Positions 35,988 to 43,936 of a stretch of 64,000 bases of DNA are shown here, in pieces (position 1 is the first letter of the stretch; each line of letters begins with the position of its first letter). The notes beneath the pieces were generated by a model. That model searched no databases and was not told the DNA's origin. It saw only the letters and a list, made by a program, of their open reading frames with translations. The DNA lies in the NCBI RefSeq assembly GCF_003171515.1, contig NC_089390.1, forward strand, positions 6,696,001 through 6,760,000. The letters are read 5' to 3'. The DNA is from Pyrenophora tritici-repentis (taxonomy: Eukaryota; Ascomycota; Dothideomycetes; Pleosporales; Pleosporaceae). The translations under genes were made by a program, and so were the position numbers.

Positions 35988-38900
35988 ATGGCAGGAGAGA
36001 GAACATCATCGGAAAGAGCACCGGTAGCCAGGACGCCGGCAGTAGGAATGGCGAGCAGTAGTAGAAGAGTGGTACCCACACTAGAGGCGCTACTAGGGAC
36101 CACAAACATAAAACCAAGAGAATGGCATCACATCGATCCAGAGATGTGGGAGGACAACCTTGAAGCTCCAGACGATGAGGTAGGGATTACTACAGCAACA
36201 ACGTACATTGCGCGTGCGATTGCGGACTATACAGATCGACCAACAGCAGATGAAGAACTCTTTTGGGAGTTCCGTCAGGACTTTGAAGGATGGACAGAGG
36301 CAATGTTCCTACGTGCCCAGCCAATATACACAAAGGAACTAAAGCGGATCCTCCGCTTTAAGGGAGTGTATACTGGCCGTATTAATATGGCACCTAGTGA
36401 GTCTCTAGCTAGGTTATTACGCATGGAGGAGTACCTAGAATGGCCTCAGGACGTATTCCAGTCGGCTGTGTTTGACACACGATCAGCTGCGCACATGTTG
36501 CAAGAGCGGGCACTACGGCAACAACGCAGTGAAGGATCAGTACAGTCCACAGACAGGAGATTATCAAGCCAGGCCCAGAGCCGAACCCAAACGCCTGTAA
36601 GGACAAGAGGCCGAGACGTAGACAGTCGGCAAACCCGCGATCAAGACCAGACCCACGCCCGTGTGCAAGGACGACAGGAGACCGTTGAGGAAGAACAACA
36701 GATTCAGGACCAGCTGGCAAAAACGATTGAGAAAGCCCAAAACCAACCAATCCGAAGCCAGTCTGTAGAGACAACTGAATCCGCACCGCAGCCAGCCTAT
36801 CAGCGCGTCCAAAGTCAGCAACCTCCCCTCACCTACAACAACTTCGACCGATTCCGCGAGTATACACCAGCATACCCGCAACGTCCGAAGGGACCGAGCG
36901 TTCCCCCAATTGTGCCCTCTGGTGAAACAGACCCGTACAAGGCAGTTCCACCAATCGAGTTTAGCAATGAGAAACTAGATCCTAAGACGATCAATGTCTT
37001 CGTGAAAATGTGGGACCGAGACAAAAAGTATACGGGAAAGCCGTACGACCTCCTAGACGATAAATTGAAAATCTTCTACAGCATCTGTTATCACGCAGAC
37101 ATCGAGCCAGGGCAGTTCCATGCAGTCTTTCCACGGATTCTCGACGGCCGCGCAGAGGAGTATTACCTCCACTTCGTCGATCAGCGGATGGATACGTTCT
37201 TGACTGCCTACACAAAGCTCAAGAACCACTTCGATACAGACGTCAACCACGGCCATTACTACGCGGACTGGACGACGACATCGTTTGTCAAAGTCCGCAG
37301 GGAGAACCCCGAAAAGAACCTCCACGAGGTCCTTGACATCATGCTGGACAAGCTCCAATTGTGTCAAAGAGCACTTGGACAGCAGTACATGGGAGAATAC
37401 GCGCTCCGAACGACTGTAATCACAGCATGCCGAGGCGTGAAGGAGCTCGAGATGGCACTCTACAAGCCGTCTCTAGAATGCGAGGTTCTGTTTGGAGATC
37501 TGCGATCGTCAATCGAAAACTCACTCGCCATGACCGTCTCCGTCAACTTCACTGAGGCGGATACGGATAGCCAGTACTACTTGGATCGTCGGTACAACAA
37601 CAACAGCTCTGGAAGATTGCGAGGGAATTACAACCCTCGTGGTGGACGCAGCGGATTCACCCGCGGACGCGGTGGGCTTCAGCACCGCTCTGGAGTCAAC
37701 ACACAAATCGACAAGAAATGTTACGTCTGCAGCAAGACAGGCTGTTGGTCCACAAACCATACGCTTGAAGAAAGAAAACGCTCAAAAGCGCAGTACATCA
37801 CACACTGCGCGATTACGGGAGAGCAAATGGAGTTTAGCACATTTCTCGTCGCGTACGAGGGGGAAGAAGTCGACCAGTTCTTCCTAGAGGAGCAAGACGA
37901 AGATGATGAAGACCAAAGACTGGCAGTTAAGTACCTCACAGATCAGGCCTTTCTGCACCACGTGACCGGAGAAGACGTCTACAGGTGCAAGGAGCCTATT
38001 ACGCCCGCAACGCAGTTCCTTATCGAGGATCGATACTCGCGAATCACGTACCAAGGCATTCTTCCTGACACTGGTGCCTCAAATGTATCGACAGCCGGAA
38101 AGGAGCAGTTCCTGGCGCTCCAAACTGAGGACCCCACCGTAACTCTAGATACGTCTACTGCTGGAAACGCATCTGTGCAATTTGGCAAAGGAAGCGTCAC
38201 TACTTCGATTGGAACCGCACATGTATCGACACAGATTGGAAAGATCAAATTTGAGGTCTTGAACGCACCCACCCCGTTTCTCCTCTGTCTGAAAGACATG
38301 GACCGGCTCCACGTGTACTTCAACAATACTACGGACCAGCTGGTACAAGGAAAAGCTACCTTTCCAGTGATTCGCAAATGGGGACACCCGTGGTTCCACC
38401 TAAGCAAGGCAGAGCGCGCGCGCGTATTCCTTACGGAGACTGAGCTCCGACGCTTACACCGGAGGTTCGGGCATCCAGCCGTCGAACGGCTGATACGATT
38501 GCTCAAACGCGCAGGACACGAGGACGTGGATGAACGGCTGCTCCGAGAGATCCAAACGTTCTGCCATCACTGCCAAGCGCATGATCCAGCGCCGCGCCGA
38601 TTCAAGTTTAGGCTGAAAGATGATCGGGAATTCAACTTCGAGATCCTCGTAGATGTGATGTATCTGAGTGGGAAACCAGTGCTTCACGTGATCGATTCGG
38701 CTACAACATTCAACGGCGCGCGATTTCTACCGTCTATGAGCGCGAAAGACACCTGGGAAGCACTCCGCCTGCTCTGGATTGATACATATCAAGGGCCGCC
38801 AGATATCGTCACCCACGACGCTGGCACTAACTTCGCGTCAGTCGAATTCAGATCAGAGGCGAAGATCATGGGAATCACATGTAAACAAGTGCCAACCGAG

Positions 38901-41198
38901 GCCCATTGGTCTATCGGCAAGGTAGAAAGATACCACGCACCGCTCAGACGCGCGTACGAGATCCTGAGGACAGAGCTTGACACTGGCACCAGCGACGCCG
39001 CAGTGTTGCAGATGGCAGTCAAGGCCGTCAACGACACCGCAGGCCCAGACGGGCTCGTACCCACGCTGCTCGTCTTCGGTGCATACCCCCGGATATCCAT
39101 GGATTCACCACCATCTCCCTCGATAACCCATCGCGCAGAGGCAATCCAGAAAGCGATGAGGGCGCTGCGGAAGGCTGCAGCGGAACATGCAGTGAGCAAC
39201 GCACTTGGTACCAGGAATGGGCCTACCACAGACGGGGTACTATCACTGCCTCTTCAGAGTGAGGTGATGGTATGGCGCGAGAAGAATGGATGGCAAGGGC
39301 CGTATAGAGTCATCGATATGAAGGACCACGATGTTACTGTAGACATGATCAACGGCCCAACGACGTTCCGATCCACTGTCGTAAAACCGTACTATCGCGA
39401 TCTGACTACAGCGATAGACGGCGCAGATCAAGGCACAGGTGGATCTCCGACCACAGACGAAGCGATTGCTGATGAACCGCCACTACCGGTACCACCGGCG
39501 GAAGCCACCCAAGCGGCTCAGCCGCGCAAGCGGGGCCGCCCACCTGGATCAAAGAACAAGCCCAAGGTGCAGTACCTGTCGAAGAAGGAGGAGGACGATT
39601 ACGCCCTGGCCGTCAAGCTACGCAATGACGGCGTGATTAACGTCCCGGGCGCTCCATTCGAAGCATCCGATCAGAAGGAGATCGACGACCTCGTCGGCCG
39701 TGGAGTATTCAGTTTTGAGCTGTTTGACCCAACTCTACACGGCGGGTATCGTATCTTTAAATCGCGCATGGTCCGCGAAGTCAAAGGCAAGACCATGGTC
39801 CCGTACGAGAAATCACGCCTCGTTGTTCAAGGTTACAATGACGAGGGCAAACACGAGATCCTGACGCAGTCGCCAACCATCCAACGAGCCAGCCAACGCC
39901 TGATTCTAGCCCTAGCGCCTGCATTACTCGATGAGGGCATGGTTGTGGAACTACGAGATATCACGCAAGCGTACCCACAGGCACAAACAGAGCTATTCCG
40001 CACGGTTTTAGCGCACCTCCCAAAGGAGCTTATAACAAAGTATCCCGAGGGAACAATTATTCGCGTAATCAAGCCACTCTATGGAATCGCGGAAGCAGGA
40101 GTCCACTGGTTTGCTACGTACCAAGGACACCACTGCAAGGAGCTCGACATGGCTACATCAACGTATGACCCGTGCCTCCTGATCACGAACGGGAGACGGG
40201 AAGCGTTTGGAATAGTGGGCCTGCAGACAGACGATACTCTCGCGATTGGGACGCCTGCATTCTCTGGTGCAGAAGACGCTGCGCTCCAGAAAGCCAATTT
40301 TCGAGCCAAGCCCAAGGAGAGACTGTCCAAAGAAGTATCACTCGAGTTCAACGGATGTACTCTAACGTTGCGCGGAGACACGATTCTACTTACGCAGAAG
40401 GGACAAGGTGCCAAGATCGAAATTATTGATCCGAAGGCAGCAAACCGAGCACAGAAGTACATGGAGCAGCGCGCGCGTGGCGCGTACATTGCGTCGATAT
40501 GCCAACCTGAAGCATCGTTCGATCTTTCCGCGGCTGCGCAAATACAACAACCTAAGGACACGGAATACGTGAAGCTTAACCGCCGGCTGCAGTGGCAATC
40601 TGAGAGCATACAACGAGGCCTGCGATACGTCCCTCTCGACCTCGCTACAGCAAAGCTGGTAGTGTTCACAGACGGATCCTTCGCGAACAACCAAGACCTT
40701 AGCTCACAGCTAGGGTACCTACTTATCCTTGCGAATGAGTCGAGTCGACAAGACAGCACGTTTGATATTCGTGGTAACGTAATCCATTGGAGTTCGACCA
40801 AATGCAAACGCGTTACCCGGAGCGTTCTTGCCTCAGAAACGTACGGCATGGTTAGCGGTGTCGACATCGCTATCGCTATCCTGACAACCCTCAAGATGAT
40901 TACAGGACGCCTAGGTCTACCACCGATCCCACTTATTGTGTGTACGGATTCATACTCCTTGTATGAATGCCTCGTCAAACTCGGAACAACTGCTGAGAAG
41001 CGACTGATGATCGACATCATGGCGCTTCGGCAGTCATACGAGCGTCGCGAGATCACTGAGATCCGCTGGATCAACGGAGAGGACAACCCCGCGGACGCAT
41101 TCACGAAAGCAACACCAAATCGCGCGTTAGAACGTTTCATCGAAAGCAACAAGCTGTCAATCCGAGTAGAGGGATCTGTGCAGCGACCTACGGAGTAG
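35988..41198 (+). CDS. Copia element 1 Gag-Pol polyprotein
   Basis: 1,736 residues in one frame. The ATG at 35988 is chosen because it gives MAG..., like element 2; the frame is open further up only with a TTG start. Order of domains: Gag with Gln/Arg-rich linker; RGG-like patch and variant zinc knuckle CYVCSKTGCWSTNH (about 577); aspartic protease DTGAS (about 693); GAG-pre-integrase HHCC (LHRRFGHP...CHHCQ, about 822-860); integrase core with D at VDVMY, D at HDAGTNF and E at KVERYH (about 885-980); AT-hook-like RGRPPGSKNK (about 1181); reverse transcriptase (about 1258-1440) with QTDD at the active site instead of YVDD; RNase H (TDGS, ASE, TDS, about 1561-1705). It copies and inserts the element through an RNA intermediate. 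All catalytic acidic residues appear present. Confidence 0.93.
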   Translation: MAGERTSSERAPVARTPAVGMASSSRRVVPTLEALLGTTNIKPREWHHIDPEMWEDNLEAPDDEVGITTATTYIARAIADYTDRPTADEELFWEFRQDFEGWTEAMFLRAQPIYTKELKRILRFKGVYTGRINMAPSESLARLLRMEEYLEWPQDVFQSAVFDTRSAAHMLQERALRQQRSEGSVQSTDRRLSSQAQSRTQTPVRTRGRDVDSRQTRDQDQTHARVQGRQETVEEEQQIQDQLAKTIEKAQNQPIRSQSVETTESAPQPAYQRVQSQQPPLTYNNFDRFREYTPAYPQRPKGPSVPPIVPSGETDPYKAVPPIEFSNEKLDPKTINVFVKMWDRDKKYTGKPYDLLDDKLKIFYSICYHADIEPGQFHAVFPRILDGRAEEYYLHFVDQRMDTFLTAYTKLKNHFDTDVNHGHYYADWTTTSFVKVRRENPEKNLHEVLDIMLDKLQLCQRALGQQYMGEYALRTTVITACRGVKELEMALYKPSLECEVLFGDLRSSIENSLAMTVSVNFTEADTDSQYYLDRRYNNNSSGRLRGNYNPRGGRSGFTRGRGGLQHRSGVNTQIDKKCYVCSKTGCWSTNHTLEERKRSKAQYITHCAITGEQMEFSTFLVAYEGEEVDQFFLEEQDEDDEDQRLAVKYLTDQAFLHHVTGEDVYRCKEPITPATQFLIEDRYSRITYQGILPDTGASNVSTAGKEQFLALQTEDPTVTLDTSTAGNASVQFGKGSVTTSIGTAHVSTQIGKIKFEVLNAPTPFLLCLKDMDRLHVYFNNTTDQLVQGKATFPVIRKWGHPWFHLSKAERARVFLTETELRRLHRRFGHPAVERLIRLLKRAGHEDVDERLLREIQTFCHHCQAHDPAPRRFKFRLKDDREFNFEILVDVMYLSGKPVLHVIDSATTFNGARFLPSMSAKDTWEALRLLWIDTYQGPPDIVTHDAGTNFASVEFRSEAKIMGITCKQVPTEAHWSIGKVERYHAPLRRAYEILRTELDTGTSDAAVLQMAVKAVNDTAGPDGLVPTLLVFGAYPRISMDSPPSPSITHRAEAIQKAMRALRKAAAEHAVSNALGTRNGPTTDGVLSLPLQSEVMVWREKNGWQGPYRVIDMKDHDVTVDMINGPTTFRSTVVKPYYRDLTTAIDGADQGTGGSPTTDEAIADEPPLPVPPAEATQAAQPRKRGRPPGSKNKPKVQYLSKKEEDDYALAVKLRNDGVINVPGAPFEASDQKEIDDLVGRGVFSFELFDPTLHGGYRIFKSRMVREVKGKTMVPYEKSRLVVQGYNDEGKHEILTQSPTIQRASQRLILALAPALLDEGMVVELRDITQAYPQAQTELFRTVLAHLPKELITKYPEGTIIRVIKPLYGIAEAGVHWFATYQGHHCKELDMATSTYDPCLLITNGRREAFGIVGLQTDDTLAIGTPAFSGAEDAALQKANFRAKPKERLSKEVSLEFNGCTLTLRGDTILLTQKGQGAKIEIIDPKAANRAQKYMEQRARGAYIASICQPEASFDLSAAAQIQQPKDTEYVKLNRRLQWQSESIQRGLRYVPLDLATAKLVVFTDGSFANNQDLSSQLGYLLILANESSRQDSTFDIRGNVIHWSSTKCKRVTRSVLASETYGMVSGVDIAIAILTTLKMITGRLGLPPIPLIVCTDSYSLYECLVKLGTTAEKRLMIDIMALRQSYERREITEIRWINGEDNPADAFTKATPNRALERFIESNKLSIRVEGSVQRPTE

Positions 41199-41292
41199 GC
41201 ACATATGCCTATTTGGAATCCCTCTCATTGTGTTCTTTTTAGAAGACCCGTTTTTCCTTACATCAGTCGTTACAATAAGAAAAGATTGCCAG

Positions 41293-41489
41293 TGTCGGCA
41301 TACACACGGTGTGTCGCCTAATAAGGCCCAATGTACCGCCTCGATCCTACTTCGGCCCAACTCGGACCCAACGTTATGTATACCTTCGTAGCCCCCACAT
41401 TCGTAGAATCATCATACACCAGAATACCAATACACAAGATTACCTTAGCTACTGTTATTCACCGTACGATCGTACAAGGCCTTCCAACA
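41293..41489 (+). repeat. 3' LTR of copia element 1
   Basis: 197 bp, identical by eye to 35488-35684. It is followed directly by the ATAAC target duplication. Confidence 0.95.
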
Positions 41490-41494
41490 ATAAC

Positions 41495-41805
41495 CATACC
41501 GACTGATTCTGTCGTTCTCTAGAACTATCCTGGAAGAGCCGAGGCATTGTCTTCTTGGCTGATCTTTTAGAAATTTCGGAAAAGATAGTATAGAGAAGAT
41601 GAAGAGGTAGAGGTTTCTAAGGTCTGGTGTTCATGCACTGGCTGATAGAAAGAGCCTGAATGTTTTGATGTGTTGCGCTATGTCCACGGAGAGGATCATA
41701 CCCAATGGGTCTACCGATTTTGGAAACAGGTCTGGAAGGGCCGGAGCATGGTTGTCTCTCCTATGATTTTAAGAATTTAAGAAAAGATGGAGTGTAGAAA
41801 AGAAA
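41495..41805. repeat. Satellite fragment between copia element 1 and solo LTR
   Basis: It shows the same TTTTAG box (41565) followed by AAGATA and GAAGAGGTAGAGG, and a second degenerate start near 41767. The stretch CACTGGCTGATAGAA (about 41635) matches CACTGGCTGACAGAA upstream of element 1 (about 35427), showing that the array once ran through the insertion site. Confidence 0.55.
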
Positions 41806-41810
41806 AGTTG

Positions 41811-42000
41811 TGTTGGTAGGCCTTGTACGATCGTACGGGTGAATAACAACAACGAGGTTCTTCTGGTGACTGGTATTGGTATTCTTATTGTCTACGAACA
41901 TAGCTGCTACGAAGGTACACCTAAGCTCTGCGCAAGGTGGGCCGAAGTCGGGCCGAAGTGTCAAGCAGCCGACGTCTCTACCGATACTCACGATCCGACA
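41811..42000 (-). mobile_element. Solo copia LTR, mosaic of two LTR types
   Basis: 190 bp in reverse orientation (reads TGTTGG...CCGACA on +), flanked by a perfect 5-bp duplication AGTTG (41806-41810 and 42001-42005). On the minus strand its first ~105 bases resemble the element 2 LTR (TGTCGGATCGTGAGTATCGG), while its last ~45 resemble element 1 (ACGATCGTACAAGGCC). No internal region is left, as expected after LTR-LTR recombination. Confidence 0.88.
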
Positions 42001-42130
42001 AGTTGTAATAATCTGGGCTTGGTATTTATATGTCGCAAAGGGACGCACTAGCTGAGTATAGTAGTTCTTTTGAAAAGAGAGAGAACATCCAACGAACTAG
42101 TCCAGTGTTGGGAATCGAACCTGCGGTAGA

Positions 42131-42212
42131 TAAGGCAGCTGGTTGCTGCATGCACGAGCTTGGATTACACGGCTGACTAAGCCGTGTGGTCCGAGCTCTA
42201 GCTGCTGCCTTA
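42131..42212. other. Long imperfect hairpin next to a tRNA-like B box
   Basis: An inverted repeat pairs TAAGGCAGC (42131-42139) with GCTGCCTTA (42204-42212), then GAGCT/TGGA with its complement, then CACGGC (42168-42173) with GCCGTG (42181-42186) around a TGACTAA loop. At 42111-42121 the minus strand reads GGTTCGATTCC, a pol III B-box consensus. The T-stem does not pair fully and no standard cloverleaf forms, so this is not called a tRNA gene; a tRNA-derived repeat relic is possible. Confidence 0.5.
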
Positions 42213-42215
42213 CTG

Positions 42216-42330
42216 CCGACCTCCCTCCACCTCCATAGAAGAACAAGAACAATCACAATCATTTCAACTCGTTGCAACGAAGGTGATTCCGATACCTTAG
42301 CCGTATCAACAAGTAAGGTGAGTAAAGTTG
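42216..42330 (+). repeat. Dispersed repeat, copy A (inverted relative to 50.3 kb copy)
   Basis: It shares CCACCTCC, the 18-mer TTCAACTCGTTGCAACGA (42263-42280) and GCCGTATCAACA in order with the reverse complement of about 50295-50395. The function is unknown; it is likely an old repeat. Confidence 0.5.
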
Positions 42331-42335
42331 GTGGG

Positions 42336-42367
42336 GTGCGCCGCTCGCCCGTGTGCGCCGCTCGCCC
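42336..42367. repeat. 15-bp tandem direct repeat
   Basis: GTGCGCCGCTCGCCC occurs at 42336-42350 and again at 42353-42367, separated by two bases. It is GC-rich in an otherwise AT-leaning stretch. Confidence 0.6.
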
Positions 42368-42499
42368 ATGGATCATGTTAACAGAAATATTAAAGTTTAA
42401 TAGTAAGAGGGCATTCTTAGTCTCCTCTATATTATCTAACGTTCGCCTTATCCTCGCTATCCTCTAAAACGCTACTAAGGAAGACAAATCTATCTAGTC

Positions 42500-43285
42500 A
42501 AAGGAGAAGGTCACTATTCTATGCAGAGAGAAAGAATGGGTTGTAGAGAGAAGGATCTTAGTTTTCTTTCAAAAGATAAGGAAGTTTCAATAAGTAAACT
42601 GAGATTCAGGTGGTTGGAGAAACATGGCCAGAACTAGGTGGGATTTTGAAAAAGGCAGAAAAGTACCACAGACATCCGACATGATGACAGGGGGTTTGTT
42701 TTAGAAGAATCAAAGGTAGGAAGTGAGAAGAAGAGTGATAAGGCGTGTAGTGTGGTATTTATAGTCGATAGTGCGGCTGCGAACACGCGCAGACTCCCTC
42801 ACATGGCTTTTGTCTTGTATACGCGTCGCAAGACATGGGTCCGTCCACAGAAAATTTGAGAGAAGACAGAAAGGGCGGAAAGCACTCATGACTTATCTTG
42901 CGATAGTTGTTTTTGTTCTAAAAAAAAGCAAGGTGAGGTGAAATGTGAATTTTGAGATGTAGAATGTAGTGATTTCACTCGACACGCAGGTCTCGACCAT
43001 ATGGGCAGCCTCGTTTCATTTCGGCCAGTCTGAAAATTTAGGAAATTCCTAGGTAAAGGTATCATCCGCAAAGGACCTGCAATCTCAAGTCCACAGACAT
43101 ATATCGTAATTGCACTCGTTTTTAGTCGTGTAGAAAGATATCATTCCACCCCAAGTATTTTTTAATAACTCACACAACCGCTGCCGCCACAGACATTTAG
43201 TTTCGCGTAATCGTCTTTGGGTAAATGGACAAGTGGAAAGACCCGGACCCACGGTGGTTCTTGGAGGAAAAAGAAGAAAATCTCG
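42500..43285. repeat. Degenerate satellite sequence upstream of copia element 2
   Basis: The unit-start signature TTTTAGAAGAAT...GGTAGG...GTGAGAAGAAGAG at 42699 matches the array at 33675. The rest is purine-rich and highly decayed. No gene is supported. Confidence 0.5.
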
Positions 43286-43290
43286 CGGAC

Positions 43291-43482
43291 TGTCGGATCG
43301 TGAGTATCGGTAGAGACGTCGGCTGCTGGACACTTCGGCCCGACTTCGGCCCACCTTGCGCAAGAGCTTAGGTATACCTTCGTAGCACCTATGTTCGTAG
43401 ATATCAATTAGAACCACCGAACAGAATGCATTCCTAGTTATCGTTATTTCCCTTTACGCACTTAGTGCAAAGCCAACCAACA
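43291..43482 (+). repeat. 5' LTR of copia element 2
   Basis: 192 bp, starts TGTCGGATCGTG and ends GCCAACCAACA. No difference from 49195-49386 was found by eye. Confidence 0.95.
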
Positions 43483-43497
43483 CTGATCAGTGATTGC
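43483..43497 (+). promoter_or_regulatory. Putative primer-binding site, copia element 2
   Basis: The 15 bases directly after the LTR are identical to the corresponding bases of element 1, while flanking leader sequence differs. The primer tRNA was not identified. Confidence 0.5.
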
Positions 43498-43680
43498 TTG
43501 AGGCGATCACAGACAGCAAGGAAGAAGAGACAGACCGCATCTTTGACAGCCTCCCTAACGCACGACGTTATACTCCTGAGAGAAGATTCTGTGCTAAGAA
43601 CAGAGCGAGGCAGAGATAACGCATAGCGATCAAAACCTCCCTCTAAGCTGCTAATCCAGGCCGAAGCTCGATTACAGCGC

Positions 43681-43845
43681 GTCAGCAACGCACAAAGACA
43701 CACTGTTGAAATCCCGACGCGAGAAGTCTTGGGACGACTACAGCACGTCAGCAGCGCAGAGCGACAGACTATTGATATCCCGACGCGAGAAGTCTCGGGA
43801 CGACTATAGTGCGTCAGCAACGCGTAGCGATTCCGTACGAGCGTC
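43681..43845 (+). repeat. 66-bp tandem repeat in element 2 leader
   Basis: GTCAGCAACGC/GTCAGCAGCGC recurs at 43681, 43747 and 43813, exactly 66 bases apart. Each full unit carries TCCCGACGCGAGAAGTCT followed by GGGACGACTA. There are two full copies and a partial third, between the primer site and the Gag start. Element 1 lacks it. Confidence 0.8.
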
Positions 43846-43936
43846 CCCGGACGATCCTATCACGTACAACCACAAGCGCTGGAACCGACCAACCAGCTAG
43901 ACAAGACAAGGCAACGCGTCAATATACACCGGCACG

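Larger units (their letters stand above)
35488..41489 (+). mobile_element. Intact Ty1/copia LTR retrotransposon, element 1 (6,002 bp)
   Basis: Two 197-bp LTRs, identical by eye, bound the element (TGTCGG...CCAACA), and a perfect 5-bp target duplication ATAAC lies at 35483-35487 and 41490-41494. A 15-base block after the 5' LTR (35685-35699) is shared with element 2 and sits where a primer-binding site should be. A purine stretch just before the 3' LTR (about 41277-41286) suits a polypurine tract. One Gag-Pol frame is uninterrupted. Identical LTRs and an open frame mean very recent insertion and no visible RIP decay. Confidence 0.95.

Noticed and set aside
42105..42190. tRNA gene on the minus strand
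   Set aside because: The B box is good, but the T-stem pairs at only two of five positions and no matching acceptor stem or normal anticodon arm spacing was found.
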